Source: an uncultured Synergistaceae bacterium
GTDB taxonomy: Bacteria; Synergistota; Synergistia; Synergistales; Aminiphilaceae
DNA length: 64,000 nucleotides
Direction of reading: 5' to 3'
Assembly (NCBI GenBank): GCA_937868015.1
Contig: CALMLW010000236.1
Location: forward strand, 1 to 64,000
Under the pieces are notes generated by a model. It ran no database searches, had not been told where the DNA came from, and saw only the letters and a list, made by a program, of their open reading frames with translations. Within the stretch, counting starts at the first letter, position 1. Each line of letters opens with the position of its first letter. Shown here one piece after another: positions 19,999 through 31,308 of the stretch. Both the position numbers and the translations under genes were made by a program.

Positions 19999-21117
19999 AT
20001 GGAGACGGGCGCGGCGCAGACTTCCAGCCTGCTGGACTTGCTATCCTACCTCCTGGGGGTGCCCCAGGAGGAAGTTTCGCGGCTGGTGGCGGAATTTTCC
20101 TCCGATGGAGGGGCGGATAATCCGAGAAACCTCTTTTCCTTCCTGGCGGCCCAGACCCGTCGGTACCACGTCCTCTGGGTGGTATCTCCCTTCACGGACC
20201 AGTTGAGCATTCTGGCGGTGGCGGTGATGGGGCCGGGGCGCGAAGTGGTGTGGTGGGCGTCGACGGCGGTGCCCCACGGCCGGGATAGCGCCACCTTTCG
20301 GCTCTGGCACCGGGTGATAGAGGTGGCGTCGGGAAAGGCCTCCCTGGGGAGCACTAATCCGGCGGAGAGCGAGGTGGTGAGGGCCCAGGAGGTGGCGCGC
20401 AAGTACGGAGTCCCGTGGCCCGGCCTCGCGGCGGGGATCGTCCCGGAGCTGGAAAGCGCCATGGCGGAGAAGGGGTCCGACCAGGAGGACGACGACGGAT
20501 ACTTCGAGGACTCCGGGATGACGCGCCGTTTCTCTGCGGTGATTGAGCAGTACCTTCGGGAATCGCTGGGAAAGGTCTCTCCCCTTACGGCCCTGCGCCT
20601 TTCCCGAGTTTCCCTGCCGGACCTGCGGGATCTGGGCCTTGAGGTGGCGGCGCTCCAGCAGAGCCTGGACAAGTTTTTGGGATTTCACCTCAACGCCGAT
20701 CTTTCCTCCAAAGAAGGGGGAGCTGAAGCCCTTGGGGGAGAGGGCCTGGGATCGCTCATACTCCCCAGCGCGGGGGTGCGTGAGCTCGATCCCGTGGTGG
20801 ACCCCTTGGGAGGGGTTCCCCTCTCTTCCGTGGTGCCGGGGGACATGATGTCGCTCCAGGAAATTGGAGGCAGCCCCATCCCTGGGCGGGTGTACCTAAT
20901 AAGGGTCATGCGCGACGGGCAGTTTGAGATCTACGGTCACCTGGGGGGAGACAAGGGGTTTTTCAAGGCCGTGGCGCCGGGGGATATCAAGATCGCCCTA
21001 TCGCCCTACGACGAAGAAAAAGACAAACCCCCCTTGTCGGAGAGAGCCCTTCTCTGGGGAGCCGTGGGATTGGTGGGGTTGATGGTGGTGCTGCTATTTT
21101 ACTTTTTGTGGGGGTAG
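19999..21117 (+). CDS. Unknown tail-anchored membrane protein
   Basis: 372 residues with no recognised family. It is acidic and soluble through residue ~345, with an Asp/Glu-rich stretch (DQEDDDGYFEDS, about 170-181), a helical segment around 185-240 and a Gly-rich region with PLSSVVPGDMMSL. It ends in one hydrophobic helix (WGAVGLVGLMVVLLFYFLWG) with almost no residues after it, so it should be a tail-anchored inner-membrane protein facing the cytoplasm. ATG 19999 is preferred because AGGAGG lies eight bases upstream; GTG 19960 is possible. Position after cheX suggests signalling or motility, but that is only context. A hairpin terminator follows. Confidence 0.7.
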   Translation: METGAAQTSSLLDLLSYLLGVPQEEVSRLVAEFSSDGGADNPRNLFSFLAAQTRRYHVLWVVSPFTDQLSILAVAVMGPGREVVWWASTAVPHGRDSATFRLWHRVIEVASGKASLGSTNPAESEVVRAQEVARKYGVPWPGLAAGIVPELESAMAEKGSDQEDDDGYFEDSGMTRRFSAVIEQYLRESLGKVSPLTALRLSRVSLPDLRDLGLEVAALQQSLDKFLGFHLNADLSSKEGGAEALGGEGLGSLILPSAGVRELDPVVDPLGGVPLSSVVPGDMMSLQEIGGSPIPGRVYLIRVMRDGQFEIYGHLGGDKGFFKAVAPGDIKIALSPYDEEKDKPPLSERALLWGAVGLVGLMVVLLFYFLWG

Positions 21118-21144
21118 GATGGGGACGTCCCTTCAAAAAGATCG

Positions 21145-21188
21145 AAGCGCCGCGAAGGGCCGACCGATCTGGCCCATCGCGGCGCTTT
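21145..21188 (+). terminator. Hairpin terminator after the tail-anchored protein gene
   Basis: Stem of 11 bp (21145-21155 with 21177-21187) continued by 5 bp (21157-21161 with 21171-21175) across one A/A mismatch, 9-nt loop, then only a short TTT. Probable terminator with a weak U-tract. Confidence 0.5.
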
Positions 21189-21455
21189 GCCTTGGCTCGG
21201 CATGGCCCTTCGCCCGAGGCCGGGGAGACTTTCTCAGTGGTTAAAATAACGGGACCGTCGTCATCTCCTCCGGGATTTCCCCTTTCTTGGTTTGCGAGTA
21301 TACTGGCGGGGCGGTTTTTTCCTAAAGCCCTCCCTTGCCAGGGAGGAGCGGGATAGGTGATGTTCGTTAAAAATAAAATGACATATTCCCCGAGCCCCCG
21401 TCGTCTTCAAACCGGGTCCGGGACGACTCGGGCAAAAAATCCGGAGGTGTGGCGT

Positions 21456-23537
21456 ATGGGGTGGAGGGCGATGAAGGGCTTCCTGGCCTTGGGGGTGGGG
21501 CTTTTGGTCCTGGGGGGGGCGGCGTGGGGAGAAACCGGGGGGGTAGTCCTGGCGCTTTCCGGCGGAGGCACCAAGGGCTTCGCCCACGTGGGAGTGATCC
21601 AGGTGTTGGAGCGGGCGGGGATCCCCGTGGCGGGCATCGTGGGCACCAGTATGGGATCCATCATCGGGGGACTTAGGGCCGCCGGATACGACGGAGCCTC
21701 TTTGGAAGAGGTGGTGCGGGGCATTGATCTCCCGGCCCTGTTGGACGATCGCAACGCCTCCTCTTCGGCGAACGGCGAGGTGCACAGCCTCTTTCGCCGC
21801 ACCTTCGACCGTCGAGGGCGCTCCACGGGTCCCCTGGGCATCATGGAGGGAAAGCACCTTTTGTCCACCCTACATCAGCTCACGGCCCAGGTCCGAGAGG
21901 GTAATTTCGACGACCTTCCCATCCCCTTCGTGGCGGTGGCTACCGACATGGAAACGGGGGAAACCCTGTTGATCCGCCGGGGAAGCCTGGCTTCCGCCCT
22001 TCGGGCCTCCATGGCCATCCCGGGGTTTTTTGAGCCCTGGCCCGTGGAGGGGCGCATGGCCCTGGACGGAGGGCTGGTGGCCAACCTCCCCGTCCACATC
22101 GCGAAAGAGGTCTTTCCCGGGTATCCCGTGGTGGCGGTGGACGTATCGAGCGCCCTCCAACCCGCCTCCCGCCTGAGGAACGCGGTGGAGGTCTTCGATC
22201 AGAGCACGGCCATCATGACCCGGCAGGGCTACCTGGATAACCTAAGGGCCGCCGATTTGGTGATCCGCCCCGCCGTGGGAGACCGCCCCATGTTGGAGTC
22301 GGGGCACGTGGGGGAGATCGTGGCCCTGGGGCGCCAGGCGGCGGAACAGGAGCTTTCGGGGCTCCTCCGGCTGGCTGCGGCGGCCCCCCCGGTGCCTCCT
22401 CGCCCCGCCAGAGCCGATCGGACCGTGGCGGCGGTGCGGGTGGAGGGCCTTTCTCCGGTCACCGGGGCCTTTTTAGAGCACTCCTACTCTTCCTGGGTCG
22501 GCCGCCCCTTCGACGCCGTCGCCGTGCTCGACGCCTGCGAGACCATCAAAGAACGCGATGACGTGGGGGTGGTGGAGTACCGCCTGGAGGACGCTGGGGT
22601 GGGGCAGGTGGCGGTGGTGCTCCAGGTGCACCCCGCCCCCGACGTGGAGATTCGGGTGGGGGGATACACCTCCAACCTGGCTCCGGAACGGTGGCTCGCG
22701 GTGGAGGGCGTTCAGCGCGGGGTCTGGGCCGAGGGAGACATCCTGACGTCGGAGTTGCGAGTGGGGGAGGATTGGGGCGCTGGCCTGCACTACTTCGCCC
22801 CGGTTTCCGGCTTCCGCCGCATGGAGTACTACCTGGAGGCCCGGAGCGAAACCGTCACCCCCCACGGCATGGACCGAGAGGCCTGGGATCGGTACGTGGC
22901 GGGGGTGCGGCGCTTCTTCTGGCGCGATGGCATGGAAATTGGCTGGGGCATCGTGGGAGAGAGGGTGGAATACGGCGGGGAAACTCAGTCCGCCTGGGGG
23001 CCCAAGGTCTCCTTGTCCTGGTCCACCTTGGACAACCCCGATGATCCCACCGAGGGGGTCCGGTTCCAGGGGAACCTCTGGTGGTCGAACCTGGATGCCC
23101 TTCTGTGGACGGCGGATATGCTGTGGGTCCAGCCCTGGGGGGCCCAGAGCCGCCTTCTCCTCTCCGGAGGGGTCCAGGGCGGAGACGCCAGCTCCCCCGC
23201 TCACGCCGCCTACCTGGGGGGGCCCAAGGACCTCTTTCATCTGGCCTCCACTCCCTGGCGGGGAGAGCGTTCCGCCTGGGTGCGCCTGGGGATCCGGCGC
23301 ATGCTCTGGGAGAGCGTCCTCCTCGGGCCCATCTACGGCGACCTCTTCGTGACGCGGGGAGCCCTGTTCGACGAAGATTGGGATGAAGTGGCCTCCCCTT
23401 GGGAGGCGGGCCTCGCCCTGGCGGTGCCGGGAAAATTGCTGGGGGGACGGGTCCTGGTGATCTACGACGGCGACGGCAACGTGACCTTCGGGTTTGAACT
23501 GGGGTCCGACTTTAGGCGGCGGGAGATCATCCCTTAA
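21456..23537 (+). CDS. Patatin-like phospholipase with outer-membrane barrel (type Vd autotransporter)
   Basis: 693 residues. Signal peptide (MKGFLALGVGLLVLGGAAWGE), then a patatin domain with the oxyanion motif SGGGTKGFAHVG, nucleophile elbow GTSMGS and catalytic DGG (LDGGLVANLP). A POTRA-like linker (VAAVRVEGLSPVTGAFLE) and a ~270-residue C-terminal region of alternating aromatic/polar strands resemble a BamA/FhaC-type barrel. This is the layout of PlpD/FplA type Vd proteins: lipase carried to the cell surface by its own barrel. Start ATG 21456 has GGAGGTG six bases upstream, although the frame is open 33 codons further. The C-terminus ends REIIP instead of the usual terminal Phe. Monocistronic or in front of proS. 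Confidence 0.85.
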   Translation: MGWRAMKGFLALGVGLLVLGGAAWGETGGVVLALSGGGTKGFAHVGVIQVLERAGIPVAGIVGTSMGSIIGGLRAAGYDGASLEEVVRGIDLPALLDDRNASSSANGEVHSLFRRTFDRRGRSTGPLGIMEGKHLLSTLHQLTAQVREGNFDDLPIPFVAVATDMETGETLLIRRGSLASALRASMAIPGFFEPWPVEGRMALDGGLVANLPVHIAKEVFPGYPVVAVDVSSALQPASRLRNAVEVFDQSTAIMTRQGYLDNLRAADLVIRPAVGDRPMLESGHVGEIVALGRQAAEQELSGLLRLAAAAPPVPPRPARADRTVAAVRVEGLSPVTGAFLEHSYSSWVGRPFDAVAVLDACETIKERDDVGVVEYRLEDAGVGQVAVVLQVHPAPDVEIRVGGYTSNLAPERWLAVEGVQRGVWAEGDILTSELRVGEDWGAGLHYFAPVSGFRRMEYYLEARSETVTPHGMDREAWDRYVAGVRRFFWRDGMEIGWGIVGERVEYGGETQSAWGPKVSLSWSTLDNPDDPTEGVRFQGNLWWSNLDALLWTADMLWVQPWGAQSRLLLSGGVQGGDASSPAHAAYLGGPKDLFHLASTPWRGERSAWVRLGIRRMLWESVLLGPIYGDLFVTRGALFDEDWDEVASPWEAGLALAVPGKLLGGRVLVIYDGDGNVTFGFELGSDFRRREIIP

Positions 23538-23597
23538 AAATGGTGGAATCACACCCTCGGAGGACCTCCGGGGGGCTAAACGAAGAGGGGGACGGTC

Positions 23598-25906
<2,309 letters not shown>

Positions 25907-25909
25907 TCT

Positions 25910-26839
25910 ATGGCTTGGAGTCACAGGAATTTGCTGGACGTGGATGTGTTGACCCGGGAGGATTTGGAAACCTTGCTGGATCAGGCGATGCACATGGAAG
26001 ATCTCATGGATCGCCCGGTAAAAAAGGTTCCCGCCCTGCGCGGCAAGCTGGTGGTCAACATCTTTTTCGAGGCTTCTACCCGCACCCGGGTATCCTTTGA
26101 ACTGGCGGAGAAGTTTCTGGGAGCCGACGTGGTGAATTGGGCCTCATCGGGATCTAGCGTCAGCAAGGGAGAGACCCTTCGGGATACGGTTTGGACCTTG
26201 GAAGCCATGGGGGCCGATGCGGTGGTGGTGCGTCACTCCATGCCCGGAGTGCCCTGGTATCTTAGAGATAAGCTTCGGCGGGCGTCGGTCTTCAACGCGG
26301 GAGATGGGGCCCACGCCCACCCCACCCAGGCCCTGCTCGACGTCTACACCGCCTGGCGCCATCTGGGATCCCTGGAGGGCAAGCGCATCGCCATCGTGGG
26401 GGACATCCTCCACAGTCGGGTGACCCGCAGCGACATCATCGCCTTCCGTACCATGGGAGCTTCTCTGGTGTGCTCCGGTCCCCGATCTCTCATGCCGAAG
26501 GACATGGGGGCCCTGGGGGTGGAGTACGAACCCGACGCCCGGAGGGCCGTGGTGGGAGCCGACGCCATCTACCTGCTCCGCATCCAGATGGAGCGCCAGA
26601 TGGCGGGGCTCTTCCCCTCCGAGGACGAATATCATCGCCTGTGGGGGGCGAACGAGGAACTGGTGCGCCGGGCCCGCCCCGGGGCACTGGTGATGCACCC
26701 GGGGCCCATCAACCGGGGAGTGGAGATCGAATCTCGGGTGGCGGACGGCCCCCAGAGCGTGATCTTGCCCCAGGTGAAAAGCGGCGTGGCCACTCGCATG
26801 GCCCTTCTGTACCTTTGCATGGGAGGTGGAGAAGCATGA
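25910..26839 (+). CDS. pyrB: Aspartate carbamoyltransferase catalytic chain
   Basis: 309 residues. Carbamoyl phosphate + aspartate to carbamoyl aspartate, the first committed step of pyrimidine synthesis. Motifs: FEASTRTRVSFE (carbamoyl phosphate loop), GDGAHAHPTQALLD and HPGPINRG. No pyrI regulatory chain follows, so it is probably the unregulated trimeric type with control by PyrR. Starts 3 bp after pyrR; its TGA overlaps the pyrC start as ATGA. Confidence 0.97.
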   Translation: MAWSHRNLLDVDVLTREDLETLLDQAMHMEDLMDRPVKKVPALRGKLVVNIFFEASTRTRVSFELAEKFLGADVVNWASSGSSVSKGETLRDTVWTLEAMGADAVVVRHSMPGVPWYLRDKLRRASVFNAGDGAHAHPTQALLDVYTAWRHLGSLEGKRIAIVGDILHSRVTRSDIIAFRTMGASLVCSGPRSLMPKDMGALGVEYEPDARRAVVGADAIYLLRIQMERQMAGLFPSEDEYHRLWGANEELVRRARPGALVMHPGPINRGVEIESRVADGPQSVILPQVKSGVATRMALLYLCMGGGEA

Positions 26840-28143
26840 TCCTTCTCAAGAATGCCCGGCTTTTCGATGGGGTCCAGCTCCACGGAGGGGCGACGGACCT
26901 CTTGGTGGAGGGAAAGACGGTGACGCGCATCGCTTCGGGCCTTTCGGGCTCCGAGGGAGCCCGGGTGATGGACCTGGCGGGGCGCGTCGTGGCCCCCGGC
27001 TTTGTCGACCTGCACGGACACTTTCGGGATCCCGGGCAGACCTGGCGAGAAGACCTGACTTCCGGAGCCCGGGCGGCGGCGGCGGGGGGATTTGCCGTGG
27101 CGGTGGCCATGCCTAACACCGAACCTCCCCTGGACTCCGAAGCCCTGGTGCGGGACGTGCGGGAGCGAGGGCGGCACACCGGGGGGGCCCTGATTCTTCC
27201 CGCCGGGTGCGTGAGCCGGGGTCGAAGTGGTGAGGAAATGGCGGAACTGGCCTCCATGGTAGAGGCCGGGGCGGTGCTTTTCACCGACGACGGAGCCCCG
27301 GTGCTCCGGTCGAGCCTGCTACGCCACGCCCTGCTCTACGCCTCCGATCTGGGGGTGCGGATCATGGAGCACCCCGAGGACCCCGACCTCTCCAAGGGAG
27401 CCCAGGTGCACGAGGGGCGCTGTTCCGCCCTGAGCGGCATGAGGGGCATGCCCGCAGCGGGGGAGGTCATCGGCGTCGGCCGGGCGGTGGCCCTGGCCCG
27501 GGAGACCTCCTGCGCGGTCCACCTGACCCACGTGAGCACCGCCCAGGCCCTGGAAGAGATCCGTCGGGCCAAGGGGGAGGGGCTCCCGGTGACCTGCGAC
27601 GTGACGCCCCACCATCTGATTTTTTCCGAAGAAAACGTGCTGACGAGCCATCTTAGCGCCATCTTTAAAGTGAATCCTCCCCTGCGATCCCTGGGAGACG
27701 TGGAAGCCCTCTGGGAGGGCGTCGCCGACGGCACGGTGGACGCCCTGGGCACGGATCATGCCCCCTGGCACGAGGATGAGAAGGACCTACCCTTCGTCGA
27801 GGCCTCCTTCGGCATCGCCTCCTACGAGTGCGCCGTGGCGGCGGTACTGGACGAAGGGCGTCGCCGTAAGGTTCCCTTGGAGGCCCTTCTGCGCCTGTGG
27901 ACCTCGGGGCCCGCCGCCCTTCTTCCGCCCTGGGCCGGGGTCCCCGGACGAATCGAGGAGGGGGGGGGCGCCTTCCTCACGGTGTTGGATCTCGACCTTC
28001 CCCTGGAGGTAAATCCCGATCAATGGCGCAGCAAGGTGCGCCTCACCCCGTATCGGGGCAAGCGCTTCATCGGCGCCCCGGTGGCCACGATGGTGGCCGG
28101 GGCCTTGGTCTTCGACGCCCTTTCGGAGCCTCCTCATGAGTAG
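26836..28143 (+). CDS. pyrC: Dihydroorotase
   Basis: 435 residues, class I dihydroorotase: cyclises carbamoyl aspartate to dihydroorotate. Metal ligands are in DLHGHFRDPG (HxH), CDVTPHHL and the catalytic Asp in LGTDHAPWH; NTEPPLD binds substrate. The frame is open far upstream, but ATG 26836 is fixed by the 4-bp overlap with pyrB, by GGAGGTGGAG and by the family start (LLKNARLFDG). Ends 8 bp inside pyrK. Confidence 0.96.
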   Translation: MILLKNARLFDGVQLHGGATDLLVEGKTVTRIASGLSGSEGARVMDLAGRVVAPGFVDLHGHFRDPGQTWREDLTSGARAAAAGGFAVAVAMPNTEPPLDSEALVRDVRERGRHTGGALILPAGCVSRGRSGEEMAELASMVEAGAVLFTDDGAPVLRSSLLRHALLYASDLGVRIMEHPEDPDLSKGAQVHEGRCSALSGMRGMPAAGEVIGVGRAVALARETSCAVHLTHVSTAQALEEIRRAKGEGLPVTCDVTPHHLIFSEENVLTSHLSAIFKVNPPLRSLGDVEALWEGVADGTVDALGTDHAPWHEDEKDLPFVEASFGIASYECAVAAVLDEGRRRKVPLEALLRLWTSGPAALLPPWAGVPGRIEEGGGAFLTVLDLDLPLEVNPDQWRSKVRLTPYRGKRFIGAPVATMVAGALVFDALSEPPHE

Positions 28144-28927
28144 GGAGTCCTCTCTGGAGGAGCGCGCCCTCGTGGTGGGAGGGCGCCCCCTGATTCCCGG
28201 CCTGGGGGAAGTTATCCTGGAAGCCCCTCGCCTGGCCCGGGAGCTCCGTCCGGGGCAGTTTCTCATGGCCCGGGTTTCTCCCTGGCAAGACCCCCTTCTG
28301 GGACGCCCCTTGGGGGTGTCGGCGGTGCGGGGAAGCCAGATCACCCTGATGGTGGCTGCCCTGGGCCGGGGCTCTCGGGCCCTCTTGGCCCTGCGCCCCG
28401 GCGCCGAGGTGACGCTGAGGGGCCCCTTGGGGACTCCCTTCCCTCCCCCGGCCCAGGCTCCCCTGGTGTTGGCCGGAGGAGGCTTTGGCGTGGCCCCCCT
28501 GATGTATGCCTGGGACGAGCTCCGGGCGGGGCGCGGTGAGGTCCCCACGGTGGTTTTGGGGGTTCCCGATGGATCCTGGGCGCCCCTGGAGCGGCTGGTG
28601 GCCCACCGAGTGGGTAAGCACCTGCGCGTCTTCTCGGACGACGGATCCCTGGGCGAGCGGGGTACCCCCTGTGACGCCCTGGAGGGGGCGGGAGAGGTCT
28701 GGGCCTGCGGTCCCCCGGCCATGATCCGGGCGATGGCCCGCTGCGCCCCCCCGGAGATGCGCCTCTTGGTGAACCTGGACCAGCGGATGGGGTGCGGCTA
28801 CGGCGGCTGCCTGGGATGCACCGTGCCCACGGTACGGGGCCCCGTGCGGGCCTGCGTGGAGGGCCCCTTTTTCGACGCCCGGGACGTGGACTGGGGAGCC
28901 CTGGAGGAGTTGGAGGGACGCTCATGA
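28136..28927 (+). CDS. pyrK: Dihydroorotate dehydrogenase electron-transfer subunit
   Basis: 263 residues. FAD and [2Fe-2S] subunit that passes electrons from class 1B dihydroorotate dehydrogenase to NAD+. The FAD-binding RPLGVSAV region, NAD-binding LAGGGFGVAPL and the C-terminal cluster motif GCGYGGCLGCTVP plus a later Cys (VRACVEGPFF) are complete. Overlaps pyrC by 8 bp and pyrD by 4 bp, consistent with a stoichiometric complex with PyrD. Confidence 0.95.
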   Translation: MSRESSLEERALVVGGRPLIPGLGEVILEAPRLARELRPGQFLMARVSPWQDPLLGRPLGVSAVRGSQITLMVAALGRGSRALLALRPGAEVTLRGPLGTPFPPPAQAPLVLAGGGFGVAPLMYAWDELRAGRGEVPTVVLGVPDGSWAPLERLVAHRVGKHLRVFSDDGSLGERGTPCDALEGAGEVWACGPPAMIRAMARCAPPEMRLLVNLDQRMGCGYGGCLGCTVPTVRGPVRACVEGPFFDARDVDWGALEELEGRS

Positions 28928-29847
28928 GAAAGAGATCCGTGCAAACCCGGGTGGGAGGGGTGATCCTAGATTCTCCGTTGATCGTTGCCTCGGGGGTCTG
29001 GCCCTTGGAAAGGGACCTCTGGCCCCGGGAGCCCCTCCCCTTCGTGGGGGCGGCGTGCACCAAGGGCATCACCCTGGAACCCCGGGAAGGAAATCCGGGG
29101 GTGCGCCTTTGGGAGACCCCTGCGGGGGTGTTGAACAGTGTGGGGCTCCAAAACGGTGGGGTGCGATCCTTCGTCGAAAGGGATTTGCCCGAGATGGCCC
29201 GGGAGGGGGTGCCCCTGGTGGCCAACGTGGCCCCCCTGACCGAGGAAGACTTCGATCCCCTTTTCGGGGCACTGGAGGCCGGGGCGGAGCATCTGGCGGC
29301 GGTGGAGCTGAACCTCTCCTGTCCCAACGTGGCCTGCGGCGGCGCCGCTTGGGGAGTGACGGCGAAAGGGGTATCCCGGGCGGTGGCCCTGGCCCGGAGC
29401 CGGTGGCGGGGGCCCCTGTGGGTCAAGCTCACCCCCCAGGCCGCCGACCTGGGGGCCACGGCCCGAGCGGCGGAAGATCGGGGCGCCGATGCGGTGGTGG
29501 TGGCGAACACTTGGCTCGGCATGGCCTTCGACGTGGAGCGCCATCGCCCGGCCCTGGCAAGGGTCGTGGGGGGACTCTCGGGGCCTGCGATATTTCCTTT
29601 GGCCCTGCGCTGTGTCTGGGACGTGGCGGGGAGCGTATCCATTCCCGTGGTGGGGTGTGGCGGCGTCACCACGGGAAACGATGTGATCTCCATGCTACTA
29701 GCGGGGGCCTCGGCGGTGGAAGTAGGCACCGCCCTCATGGCGGATCTGGGGGCGGCCAAGGCCATGATGGAGGCCGTCGAAGGACATCTGGAGCGCTTTG
29801 GCCTGGACACCATCTCCTCCCTGGTGGGGGCGGGGCGGCGGGCCTAA
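28924..29847 (+). CDS. pyrD: Dihydroorotate dehydrogenase, class 1B catalytic subunit
   Basis: 307 residues. FMN enzyme oxidising dihydroorotate to orotate, with NAD+ as final acceptor via PyrK. LNLSCPNVACGG and IPVVGCGGVTTGND are family blocks; GAACTKGITLEPREGNP is the usual beta-1 region. ATG 28924 overlaps the pyrK stop as ATGA; the longer upstream frame is not homologous. Presence of PyrK assigns it to class 1B. Confidence 0.96.
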   Translation: MRKRSVQTRVGGVILDSPLIVASGVWPLERDLWPREPLPFVGAACTKGITLEPREGNPGVRLWETPAGVLNSVGLQNGGVRSFVERDLPEMAREGVPLVANVAPLTEEDFDPLFGALEAGAEHLAAVELNLSCPNVACGGAAWGVTAKGVSRAVALARSRWRGPLWVKLTPQAADLGATARAAEDRGADAVVVANTWLGMAFDVERHRPALARVVGGLSGPAIFPLALRCVWDVAGSVSIPVVGCGGVTTGNDVISMLLAGASAVEVGTALMADLGAAKAMMEAVEGHLERFGLDTISSLVGAGRRA

Positions 29848-29896
29848 AGCCCTGGGATGAACAGGAGATCTTAGACCTAGAAAGGAGAGGTGGGCC

Positions 29897-30598
29897 GTGC
29901 AAAGGAAAGCCGAAGTCATTCTGGCCCTCGACACCAGGACCTTGGAAGAGGGGCAGGCGATGCTGGATCGCGTGGGAAGGGGGCTTCGCCACGTGAAGAT
30001 CGGGCCCCGGCTCTACGCCCTGGGAGGGCGGGACTTTATCGAGGCGGTGCAATCCCGGGGCTACGACATTTTTCTGGACCTCAAGCTCCACGACATTCCC
30101 AACACCGTGGCCCTAGCGGTGGACGTCTTTGCCCGGATGGGGCTCTGGGCCCTATCCCTTCACAGCGCGGGGGGGCGGGAGATGCTCTCCCAGGCCCGGG
30201 ACGCCCGGGACGGGGCGGAGAGCGTCATGAAGCTTCTTGGCATTTCCGTTTTGACCAGCCTGGATGACGATCTCTGGGGCGAAGTTTGTCCCGCCGGAGG
30301 AGGGGTGCGAGGGGCGGTGGCCGCCCGGGCTCGGCTCTGTGCTGCGGTGGGCCTCGACGGCTTGGTGTCCTCACCCCAAGAGCTGACGCTGGTAAGAGAA
30401 GAAGGGGGCGATCGGCTACTCAAGGTGGTTCCCGGCATTCGTCCTCAGCGGGGGGAAGACGATCAGCGACGCACGGCGTCGGTGGCCACGGCGGTCCGGG
30501 ACGGGGCGGACTACTTGGTCATGGGCCGTCCCCTCCTGGAGGCCCCGGACCCCGAGGCGGCCCTGGCCGCCGTCCACAGAGAGATCGAGGAGGCGTAG
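29897..30598 (+). CDS. pyrF: Orotidine 5'-phosphate decarboxylase
   Basis: 233 residues. OMP to UMP and CO2. Catalytic motif DLKLHDIPNT (Lys/Asp), start ILALDTRTLEEG and phosphate-binding GADYLVMGRPLLEA are typical. GTG 29897 follows AAAGGAGAGG with six-base spacing. 49 bp after pyrD, 1 bp before pyrE. Confidence 0.96.
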   Translation: MQRKAEVILALDTRTLEEGQAMLDRVGRGLRHVKIGPRLYALGGRDFIEAVQSRGYDIFLDLKLHDIPNTVALAVDVFARMGLWALSLHSAGGREMLSQARDARDGAESVMKLLGISVLTSLDDDLWGEVCPAGGGVRGAVAARARLCAAVGLDGLVSSPQELTLVREEGGDRLLKVVPGIRPQRGEDDQRRTASVATAVRDGADYLVMGRPLLEAPDPEAALAAVHREIEEA

Positions 30599-30599
30599 C

Positions 30600-31190
30600 A
30601 TGGGCATTTTGCGAGCGATGAATGGTTTAGAAGACATCATGAAGGAGACCGGAGCCCTGCTATCGGGACACTTCCTCCTAACTTCAGGAAAGCACAGCGA
30701 TCACTACATGCAGTGCGCCCTGCTCCTGAAGCATCCCCGGCATGCGGCCTTCGTCGGGGAAGGGCTGGCGAGGCTCTTGGCCCCCCTGGGGCCCCAGATG
30801 GTGGCGTCTCCGGCCTTGGGGGGGGTCATCATTGGTCACGAAGTGGCCCGGGCCTTGGGGGTTCCCTTTGTCTTCTGTGAGCGTCAGGAAGGGCGCATGG
30901 TCTTGCGACGCTTTCCCCACCCCGGCGCCGTGAGATTCGTGGTGGTGGAGGACGTGGTGACCACCGGTGGGTCCCTCCGGGAGGTGGGAGAACACCTGGC
31001 CACCGGTGGGGCGGAGTGGGTGGGATCGGCCTGCGTGGCGGATCGCAGCGGAGGGAAGACGGGGCTGCCCCACGATCTCACCAGCCTCCTCGTGGCGGCT
31101 TTTCCCCTCTACGATCCCGAAGAGTGCCCCCTGTGCGCTGCGGGCCTTCCTCTGGTGAAGCCCGGGAGCCGCAAAGGGCCAGGGGAATGA
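30600..31190 (+). CDS. pyrE: Orotate phosphoribosyltransferase
   Basis: 196 residues. Orotate + PRPP to OMP. PRPP loop VVVEDVVTTGGSLREVG and SGKHSDHYMQC (orotate site) are seen. ATG 30600 sits 1 bp after the pyrF stop with GAGGAGG inside pyrF; ATG 30618 (MNGLEDIM) is an alternative. The C-terminus has a CPLCAAG pair of cysteines found in many anaerobe PyrE proteins. Last gene of the operon; carA and carB are not in the window. Confidence 0.95.
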   Translation: MGILRAMNGLEDIMKETGALLSGHFLLTSGKHSDHYMQCALLLKHPRHAAFVGEGLARLLAPLGPQMVASPALGGVIIGHEVARALGVPFVFCERQEGRMVLRRFPHPGAVRFVVVEDVVTTGGSLREVGEHLATGGAEWVGSACVADRSGGKTGLPHDLTSLLVAAFPLYDPEECPLCAAGLPLVKPGSRKGPGE

Positions 31191-31308
31191 GGCCTCGGGG
31201 CGCGTCCTTGGCTCCGGGATAGTCCATGAAGAAAACTTGGTCCGTCATCGTCTTTTTCCCTCGACTCCGTTGTACAATGGGGCCATGTTCTGCGGGGAGG
31301 CTCTCGCG

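Noticed and set aside
19727-20206. Plus-strand open frame of 159 codons after cheX
   Set aside because: Arg/Ser-rich without family motifs and it overlaps the start of the better-supported tail-anchored protein gene in another frame.
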